Origin: an uncultured Mycoplasmatota bacterium | GTDB lineage: Bacteria > Bacillota_I > Bacilli_A > RF39 > UBA660 | Assembly: GCA_947302655.1 (NCBI GenBank) | Contig: CAMYVW010000001.1 | Coordinates: 404,263-468,262, forward strand | Direction: 5' to 3' | Length of the DNA: 64,000 bases | In this document: one piece after another, positions 34,140 to 42,056 of the stretch | How the letters are laid out: every line of letters starts with the position of its first letter | Numbering within the stretch: position 1 is the stretch's first letter | Notes under the pieces: model-generated | What the model was told of the DNA's origin: nothing | What the model saw: only the letters and a program-made list of their open reading frames with translations | The model's database searches: none | Position numbers and translations under genes: made by a program

Positions 34140-35123
34140 AATTGCATTCCTTACTCTGCTGAATTCTTTTCTTGACGGATGACGTAATTTTCTTACAGCT
34201 TTAGCTTCAATTTGACGAATACGCTCATAAGTTACATTATATCTTTCAGCTAATTCTTCAAGAGTATGGCATGTACCATCAATAAGACCATTTCTTAATA
34301 TTAATACTTTTCTCTCTATTTCGGTTAAAAAACTGTTATTTGAATATAGAAGTTTATTTAAAACTTCAGTTAATTCGTTTAATAAAGTATAATTAATAAG
34401 GGTTTCTTCACCATCATATGAATCAGTTAATTCAATATTGTGATGGTCGCATTCAAGTGAATAATAATATAATAAATAAATTAAATATCCAGGTAATTCA
34501 TCGCCCAATTTAACTTCATCTAAATCACAGCCAAACATTAAAACAGATTTTTCAATTAAATCTTTATATATTATCATTCTGTCAAGTGAAATATGAAATC
34601 TTTCCGCTAACTCTTCAGTTTTTGAGGTAAACCAAATATTTTTGTTATTACAATAAAATTCAAATAATTCTTTAAACTTTGCTGCAGTTATAAGCTTAGG
34701 GTATTGTCTTAACCAAGTATATTGTTTTAGGCTTTTTTCAATATCTTTTATTTCATTAAAATCAAAGAAATTATTAGGTATTAAAATGAGTTCAGGTGAA
34801 TAAAATAAATATCCTACAGTACGACTTCCTTCAATTACTTGATCTATACAGTTTATCCAGTTTAAAATTGAATTTTGTATGAAATCATCATAGTCAAACG
34901 AAGTACCTTTAATTGTACTTGGAATATTAATTTTATTTAAATGATTAACTAAAATATAAAATGTGCCTCTAATTAATCTATCTCTAAGATTTTTCTTATT
35001 TGAATGTGAGCTACTATTGATTTCATGTACAATATTATGTACCTCATTAATAGATAGTCTCTCATAGTTTTCAATTTCATTATTAAGTTCAAGTAAAATA
35101 CTACTATAATTACTATTTTTCAT
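34137..35123 (-). CDS. Divergent sigma-70 family factor
   Basis: The ATG at 35123 has AGGGGG upstream; a TTG at 35132 is less likely. The 328-aa protein ends in a clear region 4: [14 protein letters not shown], then [20 protein letters not shown], then [11 protein letters not shown], as in group 1/2 sigma factors. Region 3-like ([12 protein letters not shown]) and weak region 2-like sequences ([18 protein letters not shown]) are visible. It lacks the strongly conserved region 2 of the housekeeping factor. It is driven by a TGTTCGAT-type promoter and sits between two identical terminators. It probably redirects RNA polymerase to few promoters. Confidence 0.8.
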   Translation of the reverse strand: MKNSNYSSILLELNNEIENYERLSINEVHNIVHEINSSSHSNKKNLRDRLIRGTFYILVNHLNKINIPSTIKGTSFDYDDFIQNSILNWINCIDQVIEGSRTVGYLFYSPELILIPNNFFDFNEIKDIEKSLKQYTWLRQYPKLITAAKFKELFEFYCNNKNIWFTSKTEELAERFHISLDRMIIYKDLIEKSVLMFGCDLDEVKLGDELPGYLIYLLYYYSLECDHHNIELTDSYDGEETLINYTLLNELTEVLNKLLYSNNSFLTEIERKVLILRNGLIDGTCHTLEELAERYNVTYERIRQIEAKAVRKLRHPSRKEFSRVRNAI

Positions 35124-35150
35124 AATGAACAACCCCCTAAAACTATTTAG

Positions 35151-35179
35151 ATTATACTAAAATATCGAACATTTGTCAA
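35151..35179 (-). promoter_or_regulatory. TGTTCGAT-type promoter 2 (sigma factor gene)
   Basis: On the minus strand: TTGACA, a 17-nt spacer beginning AATGTTCGATATTTT, and TATAAT. Confidence 0.85.
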
Positions 35180-35189
35180 CATGAGGCAA

Positions 35190-35226
35190 AAAAAGAATAG
35201 ATATTACCTTATCTATTCTTTTTTTA
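35190..35226. terminator. Terminator, copy 2 of the 37-bp perfect repeat
   Basis: Identical in all 37 bases to 34103-34139. Here it ends the minus-strand gene at 35224; no plus-strand gene needs it. Confidence 0.9.
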
Positions 35227-35703
35227 CCTTTTATGAATAAAATTTTCTATTGAAGTTGGACCTTCAAGAAATGCATACACATTAACTAAACGATTAATAG
35301 TTTTATCAAGCTCAGCTAATTCTTCATCATATATTGATGATGCCTTGGCAGCCTCTTTAAGTGCTCGATAAATAAAACTAATATCACTTAAACGATAATT
35401 ACACGGAATAATATTACATTTTTCTTTAACATCGTATAAACCGTATAATTGTTCATTAGATTTATTATCTTTTACAATATATTGCTGAAATCCAGATATT
35501 TCTTCTATCTTAGGAAATATACCTAAAACAGGATTAAGTCCAGTTTTTTCAAATTCAATAGCTTGTTTTAATGTATTTTCATAATAATCAATCAATTGAT
35601 CAATAGATAAACTATCAAGCATTGAAATATGTTTTTCATAGGTTTTTCTGGCAAATTCAGCTTCTAAGTTATTAATTTTTTCTTTTAAACTAATATCTGT
35701 CAT
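35224..35703 (-). CDS. Hypothetical 159-aa protein behind micropeptide A
   Basis: The ATG at 35703 has GGGGGAT upstream; a TTG at 35715 overlaps that site. The protein is soluble and helical (LEAEFARKTYEKHISML, LDKTINRLVNVYAFLEG) and not recognised. It starts 22 nt after the 26-aa micropeptide and shares its promoter. Confidence 0.65.
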   Translation of the reverse strand: MTDISLKEKINNLEAEFARKTYEKHISMLDSLSIDQLIDYYENTLKQAIEFEKTGLNPVLGIFPKIEEISGFQQYIVKDNKSNEQLYGLYDVKEKCNIIPCNYRLSDISFIYRALKEAAKASSIYDEELAELDKTINRLVNVYAFLEGPTSIENFIHKR

Positions 35704-35725
35704 GTAATCCCCCAAAATATATTAA

Positions 35726-35806
35726 CTAAAATATATCTTCTTTATCTACTTTCTTAACAAAAGTACGAGCTAGTGCAAAAAACACTGCCATTTTTAATAC
35801 TATCAT
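35726..35806 (-). CDS. Micropeptide A, 26 aa, hydrophobic
   Basis: It encodes MIVLKMAVFFALARTFVK and then a charged end (KVDKEDIF). It aligns without gaps to micropeptide B at 36327, with 13 identities in 25 positions, so the frame is under selection. A TGTTCGAT promoter and a GAGGGG ribosome site in a hairpin loop precede it. Small size, hydrophobic N-terminus and charged C-terminus resemble membrane-acting toxin peptides or leader peptides. Neither is shown. Confidence 0.7.
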   Translation of the reverse strand: MIVLKMAVFFALARTFVKKVDKEDIF

Positions 35807-35809
35807 AAT

Positions 35810-35829
35810 ATGTACACCCCTCAGTACAT
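35810..35829 (-). promoter_or_regulatory. Hairpin with ribosome site in its loop, leader A
   Basis: ATGTAC, loop TGAGGGGT, GTACAT on the minus strand, immediately before the start of micropeptide A. The loop is the ribosome binding site. Confidence 0.55.
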
Positions 35830-35835
35830 AAATAA

Positions 35836-35864
35836 ATTATAGCAAAATATCGAACAAATGTCAA
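35836..35864 (-). promoter_or_regulatory. TGTTCGAT-type promoter 3 (micropeptide A operon)
   Basis: On the minus strand: TTGACA, a 17-nt spacer TTTGTTCGATATTTTGC, and TATAAT. The spacer is identical to that of promoter 1. Confidence 0.85.
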
Positions 35865-36049
35865 GTTTTCTATTTTTTAATAGTATTTATTAATTATCTT
35901 TTAACGTAAATAATCAATTGTTCTAGGAGAGCCTTGATCTGCAAAGCAAACTGTTTCAAGATAAAATATGAATTGTTTTTTATATTATATTCTTATAATT
36001 ACCTATTGTATCACTATAATTAAAACATAATAAATTTTCATTTATTATG
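35865..36049. other. Non-coding interval with a possible gene relic
   Basis: Most of this stretch is A+T-rich and featureless. At 35901-35975 the base composition rises and the minus strand reads, without a start codon, LETVCFADQGSPRTIDYLR and then stop, which looks protein-like. It may be the decayed end of a lost gene. On the plus strand CTTGA and TCAAG form a weak inverted repeat. I could not assign it. Confidence 0.25.
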
Positions 36050-36050
36050 T
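36021..36050 (-). terminator. Probable terminator of the micropeptide B operon
   Basis: ACATAATAAA and TTTATTATGT arms with a 6-nt loop. The T run on the minus strand is short (TTTT), so it is weak. Confidence 0.5.
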
Positions 36051-36313
36051 TATTTTCTTTTTCTACCTTTCTCAAGTGAATCTAGCTCACTATTGATAGC
36101 TTTAATCTTTTTTTCAATTTCTTTTAATTGTGCTCTAAAAATAATATATAGATCTAATTTTGCTACTGCACGTTGTTTATTTTCTTCATCACTTTTAATA
36201 CGTTCATAATATCTTAAAAAATCACTTTTAGCAATATCACGTTCTTGTTGTATTAAACCCTGTTTAATAAACAAAAGTTCCCTTTGCTCTTTTAAGTCCT
36301 TTATACTATTCAT
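36050..36313 (-). CDS. 87-aa coiled-coil protein behind micropeptide B
   Basis: The ATG at 36313 has GAGGTG upstream. The product is a continuous charged helix (KEQRELLFIKQGLIQQE, LKEIEKKIKAINSELDSLE) ending GRKRK, likely a coiled coil. Micropeptide B stops 13 nt before it, so its ribosome site overlaps that stop region. The arrangement micropeptide then helical protein repeats that of operon A, although the downstream proteins are not similar. Confidence 0.65.
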   Translation of the reverse strand: MNSIKDLKEQRELLFIKQGLIQQERDIAKSDFLRYYERIKSDEENKQRAVAKLDLYIIFRAQLKEIEKKIKAINSELDSLEKGRKRK

Positions 36314-36326
36314 TATTAGCACCTCA

Positions 36327-36404
36327 CTATATACTACCCTTATCAAATGATTTGATAAAAAGATGTGCAAGAGCACAAAATACAACTATTTTAAATATAA
36401 TCAT
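36327..36404 (-). CDS. Micropeptide B, 25 aa, hydrophobic
   Basis: It encodes MIIFKIVVFCALAHLFIK then SFDKGSI. The pattern MI-x2-K-x2-VF-x-ALA-x2-F-x-K-x2-DK is shared with micropeptide A. I choose the ATG at 36404 because it follows an AGGGGG site and a promoter; the frame is open further upstream, but that part would lie across the promoter. Function unknown. Confidence 0.7.
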   Translation of the reverse strand: MIIFKIVVFCALAHLFIKSFDKGSI

Positions 36405-36407
36405 ATT

Positions 36408-36426
36408 TGTACAAACCCCCTGTACA
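36408..36426 (-). promoter_or_regulatory. Hairpin with ribosome site in its loop, leader B
   Basis: TGTACA, loop GGGGGTT, TGTACA on the minus strand just before micropeptide B. The G5 loop is the ribosome site. The layout matches leader A. Confidence 0.55.
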
Positions 36427-36434
36427 TGGGAAAT

Positions 36435-36463
36435 ATGATAGCAAATCATCGAACATATGTCAA
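36435..36463 (-). promoter_or_regulatory. TGTTCGAT-type promoter 4 (micropeptide B operon)
   Basis: On the minus strand: TTGACA, a 17-nt spacer TATGTTCGATGATTTGC, and TATCAT. Confidence 0.85.
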
Positions 36464-36469
36464 GCAAAT

Positions 36470-36499
36470 AAAAAAAATGTTCAATTTTGAACATCTTTT
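36470..36499 (-). terminator. Terminator of the tcdA/ABC operon
   Basis: TGTTCA, loop AAAT, TGAACA, then T7 on the minus strand, directly after the ABC gene at 36499. Confidence 0.8.
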
Positions 36500-38886
36500 T
36501 AATCAATATCATTTCTTGATAGAATATTAGCAGGTGTTTTTCTTATTAAATTAAATACAGGAATTAGTGAAATTAGTACATTAAATATATATACAATCAT
36601 AACTGATATTAAAATTACTTTAAAATTGATTATAAAAGTATATTTAAAATATTTAACACTTGTAATTTTCTTTAAAATATAAGTTGTAAATAGTATACCT
36701 GGAAGAGATGCAAGGGTTGTAATTGCAATTGATTCTCCCATAAACATCTTACATATATCTTTCTTTTTAACACCTACAGCTCTATAAGTTCCAACTTCTT
36801 TAACTTTAGATAAGAAACTTGATCTAGATATTAAGAATGCTTCAATTAAAGAAATAGAAATAATTATTATTGATATAACTAATTTAGATTTAACTGATTC
36901 TTTATTAGACTCTTTATATGCATGTTTTGATAATTCATACGTATTATATGCAGGATATCCTGCATCATTATATGTATTAATATCTCCACCATATATATAT
37001 ACGCCTTCAGTTCTTAATATGTAATTATATTTAACGGTATTATCATTAGTTAAATAGGCATCTTCATAATTATTTGCTTTATAATATCCAACAACTAATA
37101 AGTTTTTACCATTTACTTTCTTTTCTACCTTCTTATTAAGTGGAAATTCATATCTAAATTCATAATTTACAATGGTTTCATAGTCATTTTTAGGTTCTTT
37201 TCCTCTAATAATTCTAATATTATTTTTATTTAAATTATATGACTTAACCATACCTTCTTCATCATATGTATCATCATTACCTAAAATAACAGGTAATATC
37301 ATATCTTTATTAATATAAATACAAGGTTCAACTTTATTGGAAATACCTACAATAGTAAAGTCTTCTAAACCATTAACAGAAAGCTTTAAATTTAAAAACT
37401 TTTTTGTATTTGTCAAACCAGTCATTTTATATTCTCTTTGAGATGACATTAGTCTTGATAAAAGTAATTTATCTACTATTATTTCATGATTATTTTCAGG
37501 TAATCTACCATAAACTAAATCTTCATTTTTTATATTATCATTTGGTGTTAAACTACCATTTAATATTAAATTTTTATCATTAAATTGTAAAAGCGAATCA
37601 AAATTTATATAAAACTTACCTATTGGACTTCCTGGAAGAACATAAGCATTTAAATCTAGATCTTCTATTTTCTTTATCGTAGATACTTTATTTTTATCAT
37701 TTCTTATAACAGCGTAATTACGACTTTCTTGAATAAATTGTTCATCTTTAAGTGTAATAGCAGCTGTATATGATGAAACAGCATATAAAACAAATCCTCC
37801 AGATAGTAAAAAACCACCTAATAATAACTTTTTAAGGAAAGAATAATTAAATACTTTTTGAAAACCTCTTTTTAAAAATGAAAATATATTAAATATACTT
37901 GAGTATCTTTTGTGATTAATATCTTCTGCATCAAAAGATATATCTTTAATATCTTCTTTTTTAATTGTTTTATAGTGCTCATCAATAAACTCAATTGATG
38001 AATCATCATCTACAATTTGTGTTAAGTAATTATTATATGTTTTTATATAATAATTACCATTTTTAACAACTATATCAACTTTAATATTACTAGTTTCATT
38101 AGAATAAATATTTATCTCAGCATTTTTTTCTTTAAAATTATTTTTATGTTTAAAATCTTTTAAATAAATTTTATCTTCAATTTGATAATCTAGTTCATCT
38201 GGATGATCATTTTTATAATCAGCGTTAATTATGCCATCAGAAAACTCTATAATTCTATCAGCATAAAACTTAGCTAAATTTTGTTCATGTGTTACAAGAA
38301 TTACAAGTTTTTCTTTAGATATTCTTGTAATAATATTCATAATATCTAAAGTATTTTTACTATCTAAATTACCAGTAGGTTCATCTGCTAAAATAATATC
38401 TGGGTCTTTAACTAAAACTCTAGCAATACCAACTCTTTGTCTTTCTCCTCCTGAAAGCATTCCTGCAGGTCGATATCGATACCTTAAAATACCAAGTATA
38501 TCTAAAACATATTCGACTCTTCTTTTAATTTCTTTTTTATTTTTTATTCCTACTAATTTTAGTGATAATGCAACGTTATCAAAAACACTGTCTTCATCAA
38601 TTAATTTATAATCTTGGAATATATATCCTATATTTAAAGTACGTAAATTATCTCTAATTAATGAAAAATTCTTTGATAAATTTTTATCATTAATTGTTAT
38701 TTTTCCTTTAGTTTGTTTGTCAAGACCACCTATTAAATTAAGCATAGTAGTTTTACCAGAACCAGATGGTCCAAGTAAAGCTACTAAACCTTTATTTGGC
38801 AGTTTTAATGATACATCATTAATAACATGGAGTTTATTTTTCTTAAAACGGTTGAAATATTTATGTAGGTTTTTAATCTCTATCAT
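36499..38886 (-). CDS. ABC transporter with fused ATPase and FtsX-type permease
   Basis: The 795-aa protein has an N-terminal ATPase of the LolD/MacB branch (Walker A GPSGSGKTT near 39-47, signature LSGGERQRVGIARVL, ADEPTGNLDS), a linker, and a permease part with one helix near 350-370, a large extracellular domain, and three C-terminal helices containing VGTYRAVGVKKKDI, typical of FtsX permeases. It likely pairs with the similar protein encoded immediately upstream. Relatives export peptides or move lipoproteins; the substrate here is unknown. The upstream ABC gene ends one base before its start. Confidence 0.88.
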   Translation of the reverse strand: MIEIKNLHKYFNRFKKNKLHVINDVSLKLPNKGLVALLGPSGSGKTTMLNLIGGLDKQTKGKITINDKNLSKNFSLIRDNLRTLNIGYIFQDYKLIDEDSVFDNVALSLKLVGIKNKKEIKRRVEYVLDILGILRYRYRPAGMLSGGERQRVGIARVLVKDPDIILADEPTGNLDSKNTLDIMNIITRISKEKLVILVTHEQNLAKFYADRIIEFSDGIINADYKNDHPDELDYQIEDKIYLKDFKHKNNFKEKNAEINIYSNETSNIKVDIVVKNGNYYIKTYNNYLTQIVDDDSSIEFIDEHYKTIKKEDIKDISFDAEDINHKRYSSIFNIFSFLKRGFQKVFNYSFLKKLLLGGFLLSGGFVLYAVSSYTAAITLKDEQFIQESRNYAVIRNDKNKVSTIKKIEDLDLNAYVLPGSPIGKFYINFDSLLQFNDKNLILNGSLTPNDNIKNEDLVYGRLPENNHEIIVDKLLLSRLMSSQREYKMTGLTNTKKFLNLKLSVNGLEDFTIVGISNKVEPCIYINKDMILPVILGNDDTYDEEGMVKSYNLNKNNIRIIRGKEPKNDYETIVNYEFRYEFPLNKKVEKKVNGKNLLVVGYYKANNYEDAYLTNDNTVKYNYILRTEGVYIYGGDINTYNDAGYPAYNTYELSKHAYKESNKESVKSKLVISIIIISISLIEAFLISRSSFLSKVKEVGTYRAVGVKKKDICKMFMGESIAITTLASLPGILFTTYILKKITSVKYFKYTFIINFKVILISVMIVYIFNVLISLIPVFNLIRKTPANILSRNDID

Positions 38887-38887
38887 T

Positions 38888-41110
38888 TTAATTATCCTCC
38901 TTTAAAGTAGTTATTACACTATTTTTAAATATTTTTTTAGAATATTTAACACTAATGATTAAACTCATTATATTAATTAAAATATAAAGCATTAAAATCT
39001 CTTTAAATTCAAAATATTCAACTATCATTTTAAATGCTCCAAGTGTTATAACATTAAATTTAGTTAAAATAAGCGAAGTTAAGAAAATAATAAATGATAT
39101 ATTTGCTACTACTAAAAGTTCAATAGTAAGTAAATTTTTACATACTTTCTTTGTAGATCCTAGCATTCTAATAGTAGAAAAATATACTTTTCTTGATTTT
39201 AAAATTACTCTGGTTACAAAATATGATATAACAAATAAAATTACAATTAAGATAACAGATATAATCATTGTAAATATTTGCATATACTCTAAAGGTTCAT
39301 ATACATCTAAGTGATCTTTAATTGCAAAAGTTTTATAACCTAAATTACTTAACTTATCTATTGTATCATCAATTTGTTTTAAATCTTTAACATATATAGA
39401 TGATTGATAAATTCCTTTATTAAATAACTTATTATAATCATTAGGATTAATGTAAATAGCATATTCATACATTTCAGATTTATTTAATCCTGTTAATCTT
39501 GTAAAATTATTTTTGTTATATGTTCCCTCTACTTTAAAAGTCATAGAATCATCAAAATATTGATTATGTAAATTAAACACAATATTTTTGTTATAGCAGT
39601 TACTATATTTACAGTAATAATTAAATTGTGAAGATACAATTGCTTGCCTTTCTTTAACTTTATTAAGAGGAATAATAGCTTTATCTGAAGAAATATTATC
39701 AATTCTTTCAAAAGTTTCATTGAATTTTATTTTTTTAACAGAATTATTGTACATATATACCTTGTTAAAGTTCTCACAAGCTGATTCAGATACATAAAAC
39801 TCTGTTTCATTATTTAAATTTGAGTTACCGTACTGAATTCCAACAATCTTATAAGAAGCGGATTTATCAATTGTTAAGCCATTATTTAAATAAAATATAG
39901 AATTAATTGTTTCATCATGTTTATCATGTAAATAATAGTCATAATCAGCAGCTATAGCAATAATTTCATTATCATTTTCTGGCATTCTTCCAATATCTAA
40001 AGTTCCATTATAACCAGAAATATCTTTAACAGATCCATATAGATATTTTTCATGTTTTTCATCTACAAGTTCTATAAAATTATCAATTAAAATATCGTTT
40101 TTAACAATATAATCAATATTGTTTATTTTAGTAAGTTTATCAAAATCATCATTAGTGATAACGCTTTTATTCTTCTTATAAATTATAATTCTTTTGTCAT
40201 TTGTATCACTAAAATAAATATTTTCACCAGATTTTTTTAATATATATTCATCTTCTTTATTAGATGAGTACTCAAATCCCATAGCAAAAGCTACAAAACA
40301 AAAAACAAATAATAAAAGTAAACACTTTACTTTAATATTAAACGCATTTCTAATTCCAATTCTTAATTTATTAAAGAATGTAATATTTTTAAACTTGGCT
40401 TCAACGATATTCTCTTTCTTAGTTACAGTTTTAAAAGTTTTATCTTCAGTAATTCTTCCATCATGCATAGTAATTTTACGTGTTACATATTTTTCGATTT
40501 GATCATAATTATGTGTAACAACAATAACTAATTTATCTTTAGCTATTTCACTTAAAAGCTCTAAAACTCCTACGGCTGATTTACTATCTAAGTTACCTGT
40601 AGGTTCATCTGCAATTATAATTGGAGTTTCTTTAGCAAGGGCTCTTGCTATTGCAACTCTTTGTTTCATTCCACCAGATAATTTAGATACTTTAGTATTT
40701 CTGAATTTATATAATCCAACTTTTCTTATTAAATCTAAAACATTTTTCTTGATATGTTTCTTTTTATAACCGTTTAATAAAAGAACTAATTCAATATTTT
40801 GATATACTGTATAACTATTAACTAAATTAAATGATTGAAAAATATTACCAATATATTTTCTTCGATAATCTTCAAAATCTTTTTCTGTATAATGACTGGT
40901 TTCATTTCCATTAATATACATTTCGCCTTCTTCATATGAATCAAGGCCACTTATAACATTTAAAAGAGTGGATTTGCCTGATCCACTTTCACCAGTAATA
41001 GCAACAAACTCGCCATCATATAAATCTAGATTAACTTTTGTAAATCCAGATGCAATAACCCCTTTACTATAATAAAATTTTGATACATTTTTTAAACTAA
41101 TTAAGCTCAT
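38888..41110 (-). CDS. ABC transporter with fused ATPase and FtsX-type permease
   Basis: The 740-aa protein has Walker A GESGSGKST (39-47), signature LSGGMKQRVAIARAL and ADEPTGNLDS, then a permease half with one helix near 260-280 and three at the C-terminus (about 615-730), including the FtsX-type IRMLGSTKKV. A large extracellular domain with several cysteines lies between. It overlaps tcdA by 4 nt and is followed by its partner with one base between. A heterodimeric mechanotransmission-type transporter is likely; the substrate is unknown. Confidence 0.88.
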   Translation of the reverse strand: MSLISLKNVSKFYYSKGVIASGFTKVNLDLYDGEFVAITGESGSGKSTLLNVISGLDSYEEGEMYINGNETSHYTEKDFEDYRRKYIGNIFQSFNLVNSYTVYQNIELVLLLNGYKKKHIKKNVLDLIRKVGLYKFRNTKVSKLSGGMKQRVAIARALAKETPIIIADEPTGNLDSKSAVGVLELLSEIAKDKLVIVVTHNYDQIEKYVTRKITMHDGRITEDKTFKTVTKKENIVEAKFKNITFFNKLRIGIRNAFNIKVKCLLLLFVFCFVAFAMGFEYSSNKEDEYILKKSGENIYFSDTNDKRIIIYKKNKSVITNDDFDKLTKINNIDYIVKNDILIDNFIELVDEKHEKYLYGSVKDISGYNGTLDIGRMPENDNEIIAIAADYDYYLHDKHDETINSIFYLNNGLTIDKSASYKIVGIQYGNSNLNNETEFYVSESACENFNKVYMYNNSVKKIKFNETFERIDNISSDKAIIPLNKVKERQAIVSSQFNYYCKYSNCYNKNIVFNLHNQYFDDSMTFKVEGTYNKNNFTRLTGLNKSEMYEYAIYINPNDYNKLFNKGIYQSSIYVKDLKQIDDTIDKLSNLGYKTFAIKDHLDVYEPLEYMQIFTMIISVILIVILFVISYFVTRVILKSRKVYFSTIRMLGSTKKVCKNLLTIELLVVANISFIIFLTSLILTKFNVITLGAFKMIVEYFEFKEILMLYILINIMSLIISVKYSKKIFKNSVITTLKEDN

Positions 41111-41790
41111 TTTTGAAGTTCCTTTCTTATAATGTAACTAGCAATTAAAATACCGGCACTTGCAGGAACAAACATCATTGATCCTGGAGTACGGCTATTT
41201 ATTTTTAATGGGGACTCTTTTGACCAACAAACTGTAACTTTTTTCCTTATATTTCTTTCTTTTAAAAGTTTTCTCATAACTTTAGCTAAAGGATCATTAA
41301 ATGTTTTATCAAGTGTTGTAATTGTTAACTCTTCCGGATTAAATCTATTGCCAGTTCCTAAACAAGAAATAATATTAATATTATTATTAAAAGCATAATT
41401 AATAAGTTCAATTTTAACTGTAACATTATCACAGGCATCAATTATATAATCATATTTATTATTATTTAAAATTTCTACTAGATTGTCTTTAGTTAAAAAT
41501 TTTTCTATAGCAATAATATTAGCATTATCTCTTATATTTAAGCATCTATTTTTTGCCTCTTCAACCTTGCTTTTAGTTATATTACTTTTTAAAGAAATAA
41601 TTTGTCGATTTAGGTTTGATTCATCAATTTTATCTTTATCAACTATAGTTATATTTAAAACTCCTGATCTAACTAAGGCTTCTAAAGCATATCCACCTAC
41701 TCCGCCTACACCAACAATTAATACATTTAGTGCTTTAATTTTATTAAGTTCTTCTTTAGAAATTAATTTTAAAATTCTATCATCTATCAT
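41107..41790 (-). CDS. tcdA: tRNA threonylcarbamoyladenosine dehydratase TcdA
   Basis: The 227-aa ThiF/E1-like protein has the nucleotide loop GVGGVGGYALEAL (27-39), SNLNRQI, DACDNVTVK and the CLGTGNR segment, matching TcdA (YgdL/YrvM). It cyclises t6A37 to ct6A in tRNAs using ATP. GGAGTAAT precedes the ATG. The likely 6S RNA lies directly upstream on the same strand, as in Bacillus, where yrvM adjoins ssrSA. Its last bases overlap the ABC gene (ATGA). Confidence 0.93.
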   Translation of the reverse strand: MIDDRILKLISKEELNKIKALNVLIVGVGGVGGYALEALVRSGVLNITIVDKDKIDESNLNRQIISLKSNITKSKVEEAKNRCLNIRDNANIIAIEKFLTKDNLVEILNNNKYDYIIDACDNVTVKIELINYAFNNNINIISCLGTGNRFNPEELTITTLDKTFNDPLAKVMRKLLKERNIRKKVTVCWSKESPLKINSRTPGSMMFVPASAGILIASYIIRKELQK

Positions 41791-41805
41791 ATATATTACT
41801 CCATA

Positions 41806-41981
41806 ATAAAACCTAGAAGACAGTTTGTATTGATAAAATCCCGCTCTCGCGAGGTGGGCATCACATGAAGGAAATCAGGATCCCGATACACTTAACGGAT
41901 CGGTCTTCAACACATTCCAACAATTAGATTCCCGTATAATTTATCATAGTCGGTTTTATATAGACAAACCATCTACTAGGT
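41806..41981 (-). ncRNA. ssrS: 6S RNA (SsrS) candidate
   Basis: An unusually GC-rich non-coding block on the minus strand follows a strong promoter. Its ends pair: ACCTAG with CTAGGT and GGTTTGT with ACAAACT, giving a closed rod, with an inner CCCACCTCGCGAGAGCGGG hairpin and many further complementary segments. About 175 nt is right for 6S RNA. The place beside tcdA matches Bacillus ssrSA between yrvM and yrvN (rarA). The exact ends are estimated. 6S RNA binds the housekeeping RNA polymerase. Confidence 0.7.
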
Positions 41982-41987
41982 AACTTA

Positions 41988-42016
41988 ATTATACCAAAAC
42001 ACTATAATAGGTACAA
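41988..42016 (-). promoter_or_regulatory. 6S RNA promoter
   Basis: On the minus strand: TTGTAC, 17 nt, TATAAT, then about 7 nt to the expected start of the RNA. Confidence 0.75.
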
Positions 42017-42017
42017 T

Positions 42018-42056
42018 AAAAAGTGACTAGTTTACGTGTAAACTAATCACTATTTC
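42018..42056 (-). terminator. Terminator after the orphan pair 44087-42043
   Basis: GTGATTAGTTTAC, loop AC, GTAAACTAGTCAC with one wobble pair, then T5 on the minus strand. Confidence 0.8.

Noticed and set aside
36405-36512. Longer form of micropeptide B starting at 36512
   Set aside because: The extension would be read across the promoter and the upstream terminator; the paralogue A has only the short form.
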